A stretch of DNA of 64,000 bases from Bradyrhizobium guangdongense (GCF_006483445.1 NZ_PPPT01000018.1:27864-91863), one strand, 5' to 3'. Counted from the stretch's first letter, positions 52,661 to 61,951 are shown. Notes: a model not told the origin generated them from the sequence alone. Program-made: numbers and translations.

Positions 52661-53662
52661 GTGTTGAGCCGTGCCGAAAGACCGCGGACCGGAGTGTTTT
52701 GCGTCGCGCTATGCATCGCGACTTCGTTGGCGATGGCCGCGACGAGCGCGCCTGCGCGCGAATTCCGCGCCGCCGACACCCAGACCGAGGATTATCCGAC
52801 CGTCCAGGCGCTGCGCTTCATGGGCCGGGTGATCGCGGAGCGCACCGGTGGCCGCCACCAGATCAAGGTGTTTCACTCCCGCCAGCTCGGCGAGGAAAAG
52901 GAGACCATCGAACAGACCCGTGCCGGTGCGATCGACCTCAACCGGACCAATGTGGCGCTGATCGGCAATTTCGTGCCGGCGATGAACGTGCTGGCCATGC
53001 CGTTCCTGTTCCGGTCCATCGAACATATGCAGAAAGTGCTGGACGGGCCGGTCGGCAACGAGATTCTCGGCAGCTTCGAGCCCTTCGGCTTCGTCGGGCT
53101 CGCCTTCTACGATTCCGGCGCGCGGTCGATCTATAACGGCGTCCGCCCCGTGAAGAGCCTCTCCGATCTCAAGGGGCTGCGGATCCGGGTGCAGCAATCG
53201 GAGTTGATGAGCGAGATGATCCGCTCGCTTGGCGCCGAGCCGGTCGAGTTGCCCTATGGGCAGGTGCTCACGGGGCTCGCGACCCATTTGATCGACGGTG
53301 CGGAAAACAACTGGCCCTCTTTCGTGACGACAGACCATTACAAATATGCCGGCTACTACACGCTGACCGAGCACACGATGAGCCCGGAGGTGCTGGTGAT
53401 GTCGCTGAAGGCCTGGCAGAGCCTGTCGGCGGACGACCAGAAGCTGTTCCGGGAGGCGGCGCAGCGCTCCAGCCAGTTCATGCGCGAGAAATGGCGCGAC
53501 CTCGAGGAGCAGTCGCAGCGCAAGGCGGAGGCCGCCGGCGTCAAGCTGGTCCGCGACCTCGACAAGAAGCCCTTCGAGGACGCCATGGCCGGAATCTATA
53601 CCAAAGCGCAGCGCAATCCCGACGCTGCCGCCCTGATCGAACGCATTCGCAAGGTGGAGTGA
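52661..53662 (+). CDS. TRAP-type (DctP) substrate-binding protein, 333 aa
   Basis: A periplasmic binding protein of the DctP family: signal peptide (ending ATSAPA), then core with the ligand-contacting arginine in KGLRIRVQQS (~175) and WPSFVTTDHYKYAGYYTLTEH. GTG start at 52661. No TRAP membrane subunits (DctQ/DctM) are near; instead the next gene, 6 bp away, is a membrane histidine kinase. It probably serves as the ligand-binding part of a sensor (inference). Confidence 0.9.
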   Translation: MLSRAERPRTGVFCVALCIATSLAMAATSAPAREFRAADTQTEDYPTVQALRFMGRVIAERTGGRHQIKVFHSRQLGEEKETIEQTRAGAIDLNRTNVALIGNFVPAMNVLAMPFLFRSIEHMQKVLDGPVGNEILGSFEPFGFVGLAFYDSGARSIYNGVRPVKSLSDLKGLRIRVQQSELMSEMIRSLGAEPVELPYGQVLTGLATHLIDGAENNWPSFVTTDHYKYAGYYTLTEHTMSPEVLVMSLKAWQSLSADDQKLFREAAQRSSQFMREKWRDLEEQSQRKAEAAGVKLVRDLDKKPFEDAMAGIYTKAQRNPDAAALIERIRKVE

Positions 53663-53668
53663 CGCGCA

Positions 53669-55747
53669 TTGGTCGAGCCCGCCCATAGCGAGCTGACGGA
53701 AAGGCTGCCGGGCCCGGTCGGGCGGCTGCGCGCGCGCCTCGTCGGCCTGCTGCGGGCGGTGCCGATCCGCTGGCGCATCCTGTCGATCGCCGGGCTCAAC
53801 TCCGCCGTGGTCGTCGTGCTGGTGGCGATGATCTGGAATGGCGCGCAGGTGCTGGGCTCGGCCTGGGACGACGTGCGGCAGGTGCGCGAGTCCGACAAGA
53901 TTTTGGCGCTGCTCGAAAGCGAGACCGGGCGGCTGCAGAATTTGATCCACCGCTACATCAACCAGCCGAGCCCGGACCTGTTCGCGGAGATCCTGCTGCT
54001 GCGCGAGGCGGTGCTGGGCACGCTGACCAACCGCGCGGCCAAGGACCCGATGCTGGCCGGCTCGGTCGAGGAGCTCGAGCGCACCACCGAGCGCTTCCTC
54101 AACGGCTTTGGCGAGCTGCGCTTCGTGCAGGCCACCATCGCCAAGACCTATGACGAGCAGGTGCTGGGACCGGCCAGGGACATGGCCGGTCTCTACTCCA
54201 TCATCGAAGGCGCGACCGGCCATCGCGACGCGCTGATCTGGCCGTCGCTCGGAAAATCCCGCGAAGCCTTCACCGCGATGCTGGTCGCGGCCAATTCATA
54301 TTATCTGTCGCTGTCCATGGCGGCTGCTGACGATGCGCGCCGCAACGCCGAGACGATCGAGAAGACGATCCCCGTCATGCTCGACCTCGCCGACAACGAT
54401 TTGCAGCGCATGGCGCTGCAAAAGCTTGCCACCCGCACCACCGGGATGCGTGAGGGCTTTGCCAAGCTCTCCGAGCAGCTCGCGAACCGCACCGAATTGC
54501 TGCGCAACACGATCGACGCCAGCCAGGCGGACGCGATCGGCGCCATCGACGATCTCTCGACGAAAATGCGCCAGCGCGAGCAGAAGGCGCAGGAAACATT
54601 CGACCGCACGCTCGGCGACATCTCGCGGCGCGTGCTGTCGATCGCGGTGATCTTCCTCGGCATCATCCTCACCGTCGGCGTGCTGATCGCGCTGTCGATC
54701 CGGCTGCCGCTGCAGCAGATCATGAGCGCGATGCGCGCGATCATGCTGGGCGACCTCGACCGCGAGGTGCAGGGCGTCAAGGCGCGCGACGAGGTCGGCG
54801 CCATGGCGCGCGCGGTGGAGGTGTTCCGCGAGAACGCGGTCGCCAAGCGCAAGACCGAGGACGAGCTGCGCACCTCCAAGGAGAAGGCCGAAAGCGCGCT
54901 GCTCGAGCTCAACGCCGCGCAGCAGAATTTGATCGACGCCGAACGGCTCGCAGCGCTCGGCGGCCTCGTCGCCGGCGTCGCGCACGAGGTCAACAACCCC
55001 ATCGGCATCAGCCTGACGGTGGCTTCGAGCTTTGCCCGCCGCAGCGAGATTTTCGAGGCACAGTTGAAGGGCGACGGCGGCCTGCGCCGCTCGCAGCTCG
55101 AGGAGTTCGTGCAATCGTCGCGCGACGCGTCGCAGCAGCTCGTCGCCAACCTGCAGCGCGCCGGCGAGCTGATCCAATCCTTCAAGCAGGTCGCGGTCGA
55201 CCGCTCCCATGCCGAGCGGCGGCAGTTCTCTTTGAGCGAAGCCACCGACCAGATCATCGCGAGCCTGCGACCCGTGCTGAAGCGCTCGCCGATCACGCTC
55301 CAGGTCGACGTGCCCGAGGGGCTGCTGCTCGACGGCTATCCGGGCTCCTATGGCCAGATCCTGACCAACCTGTTCCTCAACGCAGCCAACCACGCCTTCG
55401 CCGACGGCCGTGCCGGCACCATCTCGATCTCGGCGCGGCCCCGCGGGCAGGACGACATCGAGATCATCTTCGCCGACGACGGCGCCGGCATGACGCCGGA
55501 CGTGCAGCGCCAGGCCTTTGACCCTTTCTTTACCACCCGGCGCAATGAAGGCGGCACGGGCCTCGGCCTCCATATCGTCTATAATCTGGTAACCCAGCAG
55601 CTCGGCGGACGGATGATGCTGGAATCCAAGCTGGGACAAGGCACCACTTTTCGCATTATCATGCCGCGGGTCGCCAAAGGCGGCTCTGAGAGCGCAGAGA
55701 TTGACGGGACTTCTCAATGGCCGAACAGGACGATGTCCTCCACCTGA
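53669..55747 (+). CDS. Membrane sensor histidine kinase, 692 aa
   Basis: TM1 (~37-60), a periplasmic helical sensor region (~60-320), TM2 (~321-345), HAMP (~345-400), a coiled coil, HisKA with phospho-acceptor His439 in GVAHEVNNP, and HATPase with NAANHAF, FADDGAGM and GGTGLGLHIV. TTG start at 53669 is preferred because it follows the DctP stop by 6 bp and has a ggtggag site; no ATG fits. Overlaps the next gene by 31 bp. Likely transmits the binding-protein signal. Confidence 0.92.
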   Translation: MVEPAHSELTERLPGPVGRLRARLVGLLRAVPIRWRILSIAGLNSAVVVVLVAMIWNGAQVLGSAWDDVRQVRESDKILALLESETGRLQNLIHRYINQPSPDLFAEILLLREAVLGTLTNRAAKDPMLAGSVEELERTTERFLNGFGELRFVQATIAKTYDEQVLGPARDMAGLYSIIEGATGHRDALIWPSLGKSREAFTAMLVAANSYYLSLSMAAADDARRNAETIEKTIPVMLDLADNDLQRMALQKLATRTTGMREGFAKLSEQLANRTELLRNTIDASQADAIGAIDDLSTKMRQREQKAQETFDRTLGDISRRVLSIAVIFLGIILTVGVLIALSIRLPLQQIMSAMRAIMLGDLDREVQGVKARDEVGAMARAVEVFRENAVAKRKTEDELRTSKEKAESALLELNAAQQNLIDAERLAALGGLVAGVAHEVNNPIGISLTVASSFARRSEIFEAQLKGDGGLRRSQLEEFVQSSRDASQQLVANLQRAGELIQSFKQVAVDRSHAERRQFSLSEATDQIIASLRPVLKRSPITLQVDVPEGLLLDGYPGSYGQILTNLFLNAANHAFADGRAGTISISARPRGQDDIEIIFADDGAGMTPDVQRQAFDPFFTTRRNEGGTGLGLHIVYNLVTQQLGGRMMLESKLGQGTTFRIIMPRVAKGGSESAEIDGTSQWPNRTMSST

Positions 55748-57465
55748 TCGACGACACCGGTGCCGCGTCGGAGGATTCGACTGCGCGAAAATGGAAGATC
55801 GCCGTCATCGACGACGATCCGGCCGTGCATGACGGCACCCGCTTCGCGCTGTCCGACTATGTCCTGAACGGCCAGGGCCTGGAGATCCTCTCCGCGCACT
55901 CCGCGGCCGAAGGCCGCAAGCTGATGCGCGCGCATGGCGACATCGCCGCCGTGCTGCTCGACGTCATCATGGAGACCGACGTCGCGGGCCTCGAGCTGGT
56001 CGAATTCATCCGCAACGAGTTGAAGAACGAGACCGTTCGCATCATCCTGCGCACCGGACAGCCCGGCCAGGCGCCGGAACGGCGCGTGATCGTGCAGTAC
56101 GACATCAACGACTACAAGGCGAAGACCGAGCTCACCGCCGACAAGCTGTTCACCTCGCTGACCGCGGCACTGCGCTCCTACCAGCAGCTCGAGCGCATGG
56201 TGCAGACGCGGCGCGGGCTCGAGATCATCATCGACGCCGCCTCGACGCTGTACGATTTCAAGTCGATGCAGCGCCTCGCCGAGGGCGTGCTGACCCAGCT
56301 AGCCTCGCTGCTCAATGTCGACTGCGCCGGCATATTGGTGCTGCGCGACAATGGCAGCACCGCGAATGCGGAGCTGTCGGTGCTGGCGGGAAGCGGTTGC
56401 TACAGCCGCTTCATCGGCACGACGTCGTCGAAGGCGCTCGATCCTGATCTGCGCGAGCTGGTCGAAGCCGCCTTCCAGCGCCGCAAGAACGAGTTTGCCG
56501 ATCATCGCAGCGTGATCTATTTGCGCACCGGAAGCGGCCGCGAGGTCGTGGTGCTCCTGCAGTCCGAGCGCGACCTCTCCGAGACCGACCGTTCGCTGGT
56601 CGAGATCTTTTCCAGCCGCCTCTCGATCGCCTTCGACAACGTCATCCTCTACCAACAGCTCCAGGACGCCAATACGCAACTGGAAGACCGCGTCGCGCAG
56701 CGCACCCGCGCGCTGATGCAGGCCAACCGCCGGCTCTCCGCGCAATGGCTGCGGCTGCAGCGCGCCAACGGTTTCAAGAACGAGATTCTCGGCACCGTCG
56801 CACACGATTTGAAGAACCCGCTCGGCGTCATCTTGGGCCGTACCGAGATGCTGAAGGAATTGATCTCGACCGGTGCGGCGGAAGGCGGCGTGATCGCGCA
56901 GGTCGACCATATCCGCGACGCCACCAAGCGCCTGACCACGATGGTCGATCATCTGATCTCGGACGCGATGGCCGACGCTTTCGACATTACGATCCGCCGC
57001 GAGCCGGTCGACGTGGCCGCGCTGGTCAAGGAAGTCGCCGACGCCAACCAGCCGCTCGCGGTCAACAAGCAGCAGACCATCTCGGTGACGGCGCCGCCGA
57101 ACATCGTCACCATGTGCGACACCGACCGCGTCCGCGAAGCGATCGACAATCTGATCAGCAACGCGATTAAATATAGCCCGATGGGCGGCAAGATCGCTGT
57201 TGCCGTCACCCATGAGGACAGCGACACCATCGTCCGCGTGAGCGACGAGGGCGCAGGTCTCTCGCCGGAGGATCTCGGCCGCCTGTTCGGCCGGTTCCAG
57301 CGGCTGTCGGCCAAACCCACCGCCGGCGAGAGCTCGACGGGCCTTGGGCTTTCCATCGTCAAGCGTATTATCGACATGCATGGCGGCGAGGTGACGGCCG
57401 AGAGCGAGGGCCCGGGCAAGGGCTCGACCTTCACCATCACGCTGCCCGCGACCGAAATGCCATAG
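55717..57465 (+). CDS. Receiver-DUF3369-histidine kinase protein, 582 aa
   Basis: Order: receiver domain (~residues 27-145, phospho-acceptor Asp82 in LLDVIMETD, receiver fold IDDDPAVHD), DUF3369 (~150-320), coiled coil (~330-355), HisKA with His363 in AHDLKNPLG, HATPase (DNLISNAIKYSPMGG, DEGAGLSPEDL, TGLGLSIVKR). It can accept phosphate from the upstream kinase through Asp82 and phosphorylate a partner, the arrangement of a relay intermediate. Start ATG 55717 overlaps the upstream gene by 31 bp. Confidence 0.92.
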   Translation: MAEQDDVLHLIDDTGAASEDSTARKWKIAVIDDDPAVHDGTRFALSDYVLNGQGLEILSAHSAAEGRKLMRAHGDIAAVLLDVIMETDVAGLELVEFIRNELKNETVRIILRTGQPGQAPERRVIVQYDINDYKAKTELTADKLFTSLTAALRSYQQLERMVQTRRGLEIIIDAASTLYDFKSMQRLAEGVLTQLASLLNVDCAGILVLRDNGSTANAELSVLAGSGCYSRFIGTTSSKALDPDLRELVEAAFQRRKNEFADHRSVIYLRTGSGREVVVLLQSERDLSETDRSLVEIFSSRLSIAFDNVILYQQLQDANTQLEDRVAQRTRALMQANRRLSAQWLRLQRANGFKNEILGTVAHDLKNPLGVILGRTEMLKELISTGAAEGGVIAQVDHIRDATKRLTTMVDHLISDAMADAFDITIRREPVDVAALVKEVADANQPLAVNKQQTISVTAPPNIVTMCDTDRVREAIDNLISNAIKYSPMGGKIAVAVTHEDSDTIVRVSDEGAGLSPEDLGRLFGRFQRLSAKPTAGESSTGLGLSIVKRIIDMHGGEVTAESEGPGKGSTFTITLPATEMP

Positions 57466-57485
57466 TTTGAGTGCCAAGATCTGAC

Positions 57486-58223
57486 ATGACCCAAAGCCAG
57501 CACATCATGATCGTCGACGACGAGGCCCCGGCCCGGGAGATGGTCGGCGATTACCTCAAGATGCACGGGTTCACCGTGACGCTGTGCGACGGCGGCAAGA
57601 GCCTGCGCACCGCGATCGAGGGCGGCATGCCCGACCTCGTCGTGCTCGACCTCAACATGCCCGAAGAGGATGGTCTGTCGATCATCCGCGACCTCAAGAG
57701 CCGCATCAACGTGCCCGTCATCATGCTGACGGCAACCGCGAGCCCGATCGATCGCGTCGTCGGCCTCGAGCTCGGTGCCGACGACTATGTCGCAAAGCCC
57801 TGCGAATTGCGCGAGCTGATGGCGCGCATCCGCTCGGTGCTGCGGCGGAGCACGCCGGTGAAATCAGCGGCGCCGGAGGCTGCGCCCGCCAAATCCGACA
57901 AGGACCAATTGGTGCGCTTCGGCACCAAATGGCTCGACCTCGAAGCCCAGGCCTTGCGCGACGACGAAGGCAACGAGCATCCGCTGACCGCGTCCGAATT
58001 CGGGCTGCTGAAAGTGTTCGCGGCCAATCCGAAGCGCGTGCTGTCGCGCGAGCGGCTGCTGGAATTGGCCAATGCGCGCGACGCCGAAGCGTTCGACCGC
58101 GCCGTCGATCTGCGCATCATGCGCATCCGCCGCAAAATCGAGCCCGACCCGACCAAGCCGGCGGTGATCCGCACTATCAGGGGCGGCGGCTATCTGTTCT
58201 CGCCAGCGGGCGAGAAGGCCTGA
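57486..58223 (+). CDS. OmpR/PhoB-family response regulator, 245 aa
   Basis: Receiver domain (residues ~5-120; Asp55 in VVLDLNMPEEDG, switch Thr ~81, Lys ~104) followed by a winged-helix DNA-binding domain (~145-240; LTASEFGLLKVFAANPKRVLSRERLL and RRKIEPDPTKPAVIRTIRGGGYLF). Likely output of the cascade encoded by the three preceding genes. ATG 57486; a GTG at 57471 is in frame but has no ribosome site. Confidence 0.93.
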   Translation: MTQSQHIMIVDDEAPAREMVGDYLKMHGFTVTLCDGGKSLRTAIEGGMPDLVVLDLNMPEEDGLSIIRDLKSRINVPVIMLTATASPIDRVVGLELGADDYVAKPCELRELMARIRSVLRRSTPVKSAAPEAAPAKSDKDQLVRFGTKWLDLEAQALRDDEGNEHPLTASEFGLLKVFAANPKRVLSRERLLELANARDAEAFDRAVDLRIMRIRRKIEPDPTKPAVIRTIRGGGYLFSPAGEKA

Positions 58224-58225
58224 CC

Positions 58226-58345
58226 GTCGTCCTGGCGAAAGCCAGGACCCAAGCGAGCTGATAACCCCGAATCTTCGCCAAACCACATCCTGTGGTTATG
58301 GGTCCTGGATCAGCGCTCGCTCCGCGCGCTTGTCCTGGACGACGG
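58226..58345. repeat. Palindromic repeat, 'cgtcctggcgaaagccagg' family
   Basis: cgtcctggcgaaagccaggac at the left is its own hairpin and also pairs with gtcctggacgacgg at the right; the middle holds acccaagcg and tgggtcctgg. Lies after the OmpR-type regulator gene and may terminate it. Confidence 0.8.
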
Positions 58346-58455
58346 CGGAGATTCGAGAGGGCGAAAACGTTCAACGGGCAAATTCGTTCCCCGCCCTCAG
58401 AATCCGCCGCCCCGTATTTTCCGTACATTGAAATTACTGGCTTTTTTGCCCTGAA

Positions 58456-58484
58456 TGTTTCGTCGCGGGCCGTTCGACGAAACA
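58456..58484. promoter_or_regulatory. tgtttcgtcg/cgacgaaaca dyad before the sigma factor gene
   Basis: Perfect 10-bp arms (58456-58465 and 58475-58484) with a 9-base loop, 115 bp upstream of the sigma factor start. Cgaaac occurs again at 58498 and 58531. Either a regulator-binding site or part of a self-activated ECF promoter region. Confidence 0.5.
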
Positions 58485-58598
58485 ATTTGGGGGCGCACGA
58501 AACCATTTTCCGCTTGTCGTGCAGACGTCCCGAAACGTTGGCTCATTAACACTTTGGCTCACGAACGCCGCCGGTCGCGGCGCCACTGGGAGCCTGTC

Positions 58599-59210
58599 AT
58601 GCCGAACGTCATTGCCCTTAACGCCCAAGCCAGCCAGAGCATCATTGCCGCTCAGGCGACCTCGGATGACATGCTGCTCGAGAGCATTGCGGACGGCAAC
58701 CGGACGTCGATGCACATCCTCTATTGCCGGCACAATGTGCGGGTCTATCGCTTCATCCTGCGCATCGTGCGTGACGCCACCACCGCGGAAGACCTGGTGA
58801 GCCAGGTGTTTCTGGACGTGTGGCGGACCGCCGGCCAGTTCCAGGGCCGTTCCCAGGTCTCGACCTGGCTGCTGTCGATCGCCCGCTTCAAGGCGCTGAC
58901 CGCGATGCGCCAGCGCCGTTTCGAGGACATCGACCAGGAAGACGTGCGCGCCATCCCCGACGGGGCCGATACGCCGGAAACCTCGCTCGACCGCAGCGAC
59001 ACCAGCGCGATCCTGCGCGCCTGCGTGGCAAAACTGTCGCCGGCCCATCGCGAGATCATCAACCTCGTCTACTACCACGAGAAGTCAGTGGAGGAGGTCG
59101 GCCAGATCATCGGCATCCCGCAGTCGACGGTGAAGACCCGCATGTTCTACGCCCGCAAGCAACTCGCCGATTTGCTTAAGGGTGCCGGCGTCGATCGTTT
59201 CGCCGCATAA
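58599..59210 (+). CDS. ECF-type RNA polymerase sigma factor, 203 aa
   Basis: Sigma region 2 (~40-105: YRFILRIVRDATTAEDLVSQVFLDVW, with the core-binding and -10 helix) and region 4 (~140-195: LSPAHREIINLVYYHEKSVEEVGQIIGIPQSTVKTRMFYARKQL) are present and nothing between or after, so ECF type. ATG 58599 is supported by ggag and gives the usual N terminus; a longer reading from 58455 spans the dyad. No anti-sigma gene adjoins it. Confidence 0.92.
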   Translation: MPNVIALNAQASQSIIAAQATSDDMLLESIADGNRTSMHILYCRHNVRVYRFILRIVRDATTAEDLVSQVFLDVWRTAGQFQGRSQVSTWLLSIARFKALTAMRQRRFEDIDQEDVRAIPDGADTPETSLDRSDTSAILRACVAKLSPAHREIINLVYYHEKSVEEVGQIIGIPQSTVKTRMFYARKQLADLLKGAGVDRFAA

Positions 59211-59518
59211 CATCAATGATTTCAAAGGGATAGGACCGATCGAACGGCCCTATCCCGGACACCAAAGCGTTACCGCCGACGAAACAAATGAAACAAACCA
59301 CAACATCAGGCGGAAAAACTTCCCTCCTATAAAGCTCACATACGGTTTTGTTAAACCTCCCAAGGACCTCCAGCGACCCGGACGGGATGCCCCCCTCCGG
59401 GTCGTTTTGTATTTTGGGGCCGCCGTAAGCTCCCATCCCCGTCACGAAGGCGTGACGCGGTGTAACGACGGGCGCACCCGGCTCGAACAGTCCTCGTGAC
59501 CCCATTCACGAGTGCCAA
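59211..59518. other. Intergenic region between the sigma factor and ccdA genes
   Basis: Holds an A-rich stretch (59280-59345) and the terminator at 59374-59415. An ORF reading through this region (59182-59499) has no family resemblance. The ccdA promoter should lie in 59416-59518. Confidence 0.5.
59374..59415 (+). terminator. Rho-independent terminator downstream of the sigma factor gene
   Basis: Stem cgacccgga (59374-59382) / tccgggtcg (59396-59404) with a 13-base loop, followed by ttttgtatttt. Confidence 0.8.
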
Positions 59519-60217
59519 ATGCTCGACCTGATCTTTGCTCTGCTTGCCGGCATCCTCACAATCGCCGCGCCGTGCACCTTGCCGATGCTGCCGATTTTGT
59601 TGGGCGCATCGGTCGGCCGCACCTCGCATTTACGGCCCGCGATGATTGCGCTCGGCTTCGTCGTCTCGTTCTCCGCGGCGGCGCTGCTGCTCGGCGCTAT
59701 CACGCGGCTGTTCGACTTCGATCCCAATGTGCTGCGCTCGGCCGCTTCGATTCTCCTGCTCGGGTTCGGCCTGCTGATGCTGTGGCCGGCGCCGTTCGAA
59801 TGGCTGTCGATCCGGCTCAATGGCCTCCTCGATCTCGGCGCCTCAAGCGCCATCGCAAACGATGGCGCGCTGGGCGGGCTGGTGCTCGGCACCACGCTCG
59901 GCCTGGTCTGGACGCCCTGCGCCGGACCCGTGCTCGGCTCGATCCTGACGCTGGTCGCGACCTCGAAGAACGCCGCCTGGGCCGGCACGTTGCTGATCGC
60001 CTACGCGATCGGCGCGGCACTGCCGATGCTCGCGATCGCCTATGGCGGACAGGCGGCGACCACGCGCGTGCGCGGCATCGCGCGCTTCGCGCCGCGCCTG
60101 CAGCAGGCCTTTGGCATCGTCGTGATCGGCTTCGCGGTCGCCTCCTACCTCCAGTACGACACACTGATCGTGGCGTGGCTCACCGGATTCTATCCCACCG
60201 GCCAGATCGGCCTGTGA
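59519..60217 (+). CDS. ccdA: CcdA-type cytochrome c biogenesis/thiol-transport membrane protein, 232 aa
   Basis: About six membrane segments; two conserved cysteines, Cys19 (AAPCTLPMLP) and Cys ~134 (WTPCAGPVLG), in the positions of DsbD/CcdA transmembrane redox centres. Moves reducing equivalents from cytosolic thioredoxin to periplasmic thiol proteins. A periplasmic thioredoxin-like gene lies 28 bp downstream, the natural acceptor. Confidence 0.9.
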   Translation: MLDLIFALLAGILTIAAPCTLPMLPILLGASVGRTSHLRPAMIALGFVVSFSAAALLLGAITRLFDFDPNVLRSAASILLLGFGLLMLWPAPFEWLSIRLNGLLDLGASSAIANDGALGGLVLGTTLGLVWTPCAGPVLGSILTLVATSKNAAWAGTLLIAYAIGAALPMLAIAYGGQAATTRVRGIARFAPRLQQAFGIVVIGFAVASYLQYDTLIVAWLTGFYPTGQIGL

Positions 60218-60245
60218 TCACCCTTCATCACCGGAGAAAACGTCC

Positions 60246-60809
60246 ATGACCCTGAAACTGCTCGCCGTTACCGCCGCGCTGATCGGCATCGGGCTGACCG
60301 GTGCCGTCATTCCCGGCATCTGCGACGAGGCCTCGCCCGCAAAGCCGATCGCGGTCGCGGCCGCGACCCAGGACACTGCGCCCGACTTCACCGGCATCAC
60401 CAACTGGTTCAACTCAAAACCGCTCAACATCGCGGATCTCCGCGGCAAGGTCGTGCTGGTCGATTTCTGGACCTATGGCTGCGTCAACTGCGTCAACACG
60501 CTGCCGCATGTAACCGAGCTCTACGCCAAGTACAAAGACCGCGGCTTGGTCGTCGTCGGCGTACACACGCCGGAATTTCCGTTCGAGCGCTCGGCCGGCA
60601 ATGTGCAGGCCGCGCTGAAGCGCCACGGCATCACCTATCCGGTCGCGCAGGACAATGATTCCAAGACCTGGAACGCCTACCGCAACCAGTATTGGCCTGC
60701 GCAATACATCGTCGACCAGAACGGCCGGATCGTGTTCCAGCACGCCGGCGAAGGCCGCTACGACGAGATCGACAAGACGGTGGCGCGGCTGCTCAACGCC
60801 AGCAGCTAA
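60246..60809 (+). CDS. Exported thioredoxin-family (TlpA-like/redoxin) protein, 187 aa
   Basis: An N-terminal membrane or signal segment (LLAVTAALIGIGLTGAVIPG) and a thioredoxin fold with the active site CVNC (Cys79/Cys82) in VDFWTYGCVNCVNTLP, plus the cis-Pro region WPAQYIVDQNG. The CxxC spacing and the VNCVNTLP context resemble the DipZ/TlpA-like group. Receives electrons from the CcdA-type protein encoded upstream. Confidence 0.9.
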   Translation: MTLKLLAVTAALIGIGLTGAVIPGICDEASPAKPIAVAAATQDTAPDFTGITNWFNSKPLNIADLRGKVVLVDFWTYGCVNCVNTLPHVTELYAKYKDRGLVVVGVHTPEFPFERSAGNVQAALKRHGITYPVAQDNDSKTWNAYRNQYWPAQYIVDQNGRIVFQHAGEGRYDEIDKTVARLLNASS

Positions 60810-60837
60810 GGTCGCATACGGCGGCGTCAATTTGTTT

Positions 60838-60913
60838 GAGCATGATCTCCGCGCAAACGCGTTCCGCGTTTGTCGCGAGGGAAATCCGCTTCACACTTTT
60901 CCGGATCATGCTC
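60838..60913. repeat. Palindromic repeat, 'gcatgatc' family, copy 2
   Basis: Outer arms gagcatgatc and gatcatgctc are exact inverse complements; an internal gcaaacgcg/cgcgtttgt hairpin sits between them. After the thioredoxin gene, possibly a terminator. Confidence 0.85.
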
Positions 60914-60976
60914 GATGTTGCTTGACTCCACGGACCCGTCCGTGGAGTTTCGCGGCGACCAAATCAGCCGCCCGCA

Positions 60977-61951
60977 ATGGACGACGCGCACCCCAGCAAC
61001 GACATCCGCCTTCGTGAGGGCGCCTCGATCGCGCAGCGGCTGATCAAGGCCGGCTTTGCGGCGGCCGTCGCGCTCTGCTTCACGCCCGGCCTGTTCACGC
61101 ACGACACGACGGAAGTGATCATCTCGGTGGCCGCGCTTCTGGTCGGAGCTGCGCTCATCGCCGGCGTCATGCTTGCGCCGGCGGTGGTGTGGATCATCAC
61201 GCCGGACGAGATTTTGATCGGGCATCAGCGCCCCTTCGGCCGGTTGCACACAAGGGTCGTCGCAAAGGACGACGTCAGGGCATTGCAGGTCTCGGGCAGC
61301 AGGTCGGCCAAGGCCCGCTTCCAGCTGACCTTCACGCTGGCCTCGGGCGAACGCCTGACGTCCCCGCCGATCTCCGACGTCACCCATGTCCGCGAAACGG
61401 TGGCGCGGATCGCCGCGCAGTTCGACGTTCCCGATGTCGAGGCCCCCGCCAATCCGGTCGATGCCAGCAATCCCGAGATGTATCTCGGCGAGCCCATCGC
61501 GCCGTTCTCCAGCCGGGACATCTGGATCGTTGCCGCGATAACAGCGATCCTGTGCGCCGTGCCCTACGCCTACAAGCTCTGGCGTGGGCTGACGCCGGGC
61601 TGGCTCGACATCGCGCTGCTACCCCTTGGCGCGATCGCGGCGTTCGCCGTCTACAAGCTGGCCAACCGCATGACCGGCGCCTTCTGGATCGTCCGGGAGA
61701 ACGATATTCGCATCGAACGCATTTGGGGCGACGGCAGTCCGCGCGAAGACCATATCAGGGGGCACGATGTGAAAGCGATTTCGGTCGAGCGCCGCGGCCG
61801 GTCGGAGGACGAGCACTGCCTGGTCCAGATCCGATTGCAGTCCGGACGACGGTTTCGCAGTCCCCGGATCGGGTCGCGGCTGGAGGCCCGTGCGGTCGGC
61901 ACCGAGATCGTCCGCCGCCTCGCCATCACGCCGGAGAACAACCAGATCTGA
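60977..61951 (+). CDS. Membrane protein of unknown function, 324 aa
   Basis: Not recognised. Two similar halves: a membrane hairpin (~residues 22-78: LIKAGFAAAVALCF, VAALLVGAALIAGVMLAPAVV) followed by a beta-rich soluble stretch (~80-145: WIITPDEILIGHQRPFGRLHTRVV), then a second membrane pair (~175-225) and a second soluble stretch (~230-315: FWIVRENDIRIERIWGDG). The duplicated TM-plus-strand layout resembles bacterial PH (bPH) domain proteins. ATG 60977 follows a weak ribosome site. Confidence 0.7.
   Translation: MDDAHPSNDIRLREGASIAQRLIKAGFAAAVALCFTPGLFTHDTTEVIISVAALLVGAALIAGVMLAPAVVWIITPDEILIGHQRPFGRLHTRVVAKDDVRALQVSGSRSAKARFQLTFTLASGERLTSPPISDVTHVRETVARIAAQFDVPDVEAPANPVDASNPEMYLGEPIAPFSSRDIWIVAAITAILCAVPYAYKLWRGLTPGWLDIALLPLGAIAAFAVYKLANRMTGAFWIVRENDIRIERIWGDGSPREDHIRGHDVKAISVERRGRSEDEHCLVQIRLQSGRRFRSPRIGSRLEARAVGTEIVRRLAITPENNQI

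Noticed and set aside
59182..59499. Possible small protein after the sigma factor gene (candidate anti-sigma factor)
   Set aside because: No ZAS or membrane features; overlaps the sigma gene end and reads through a terminator hairpin.
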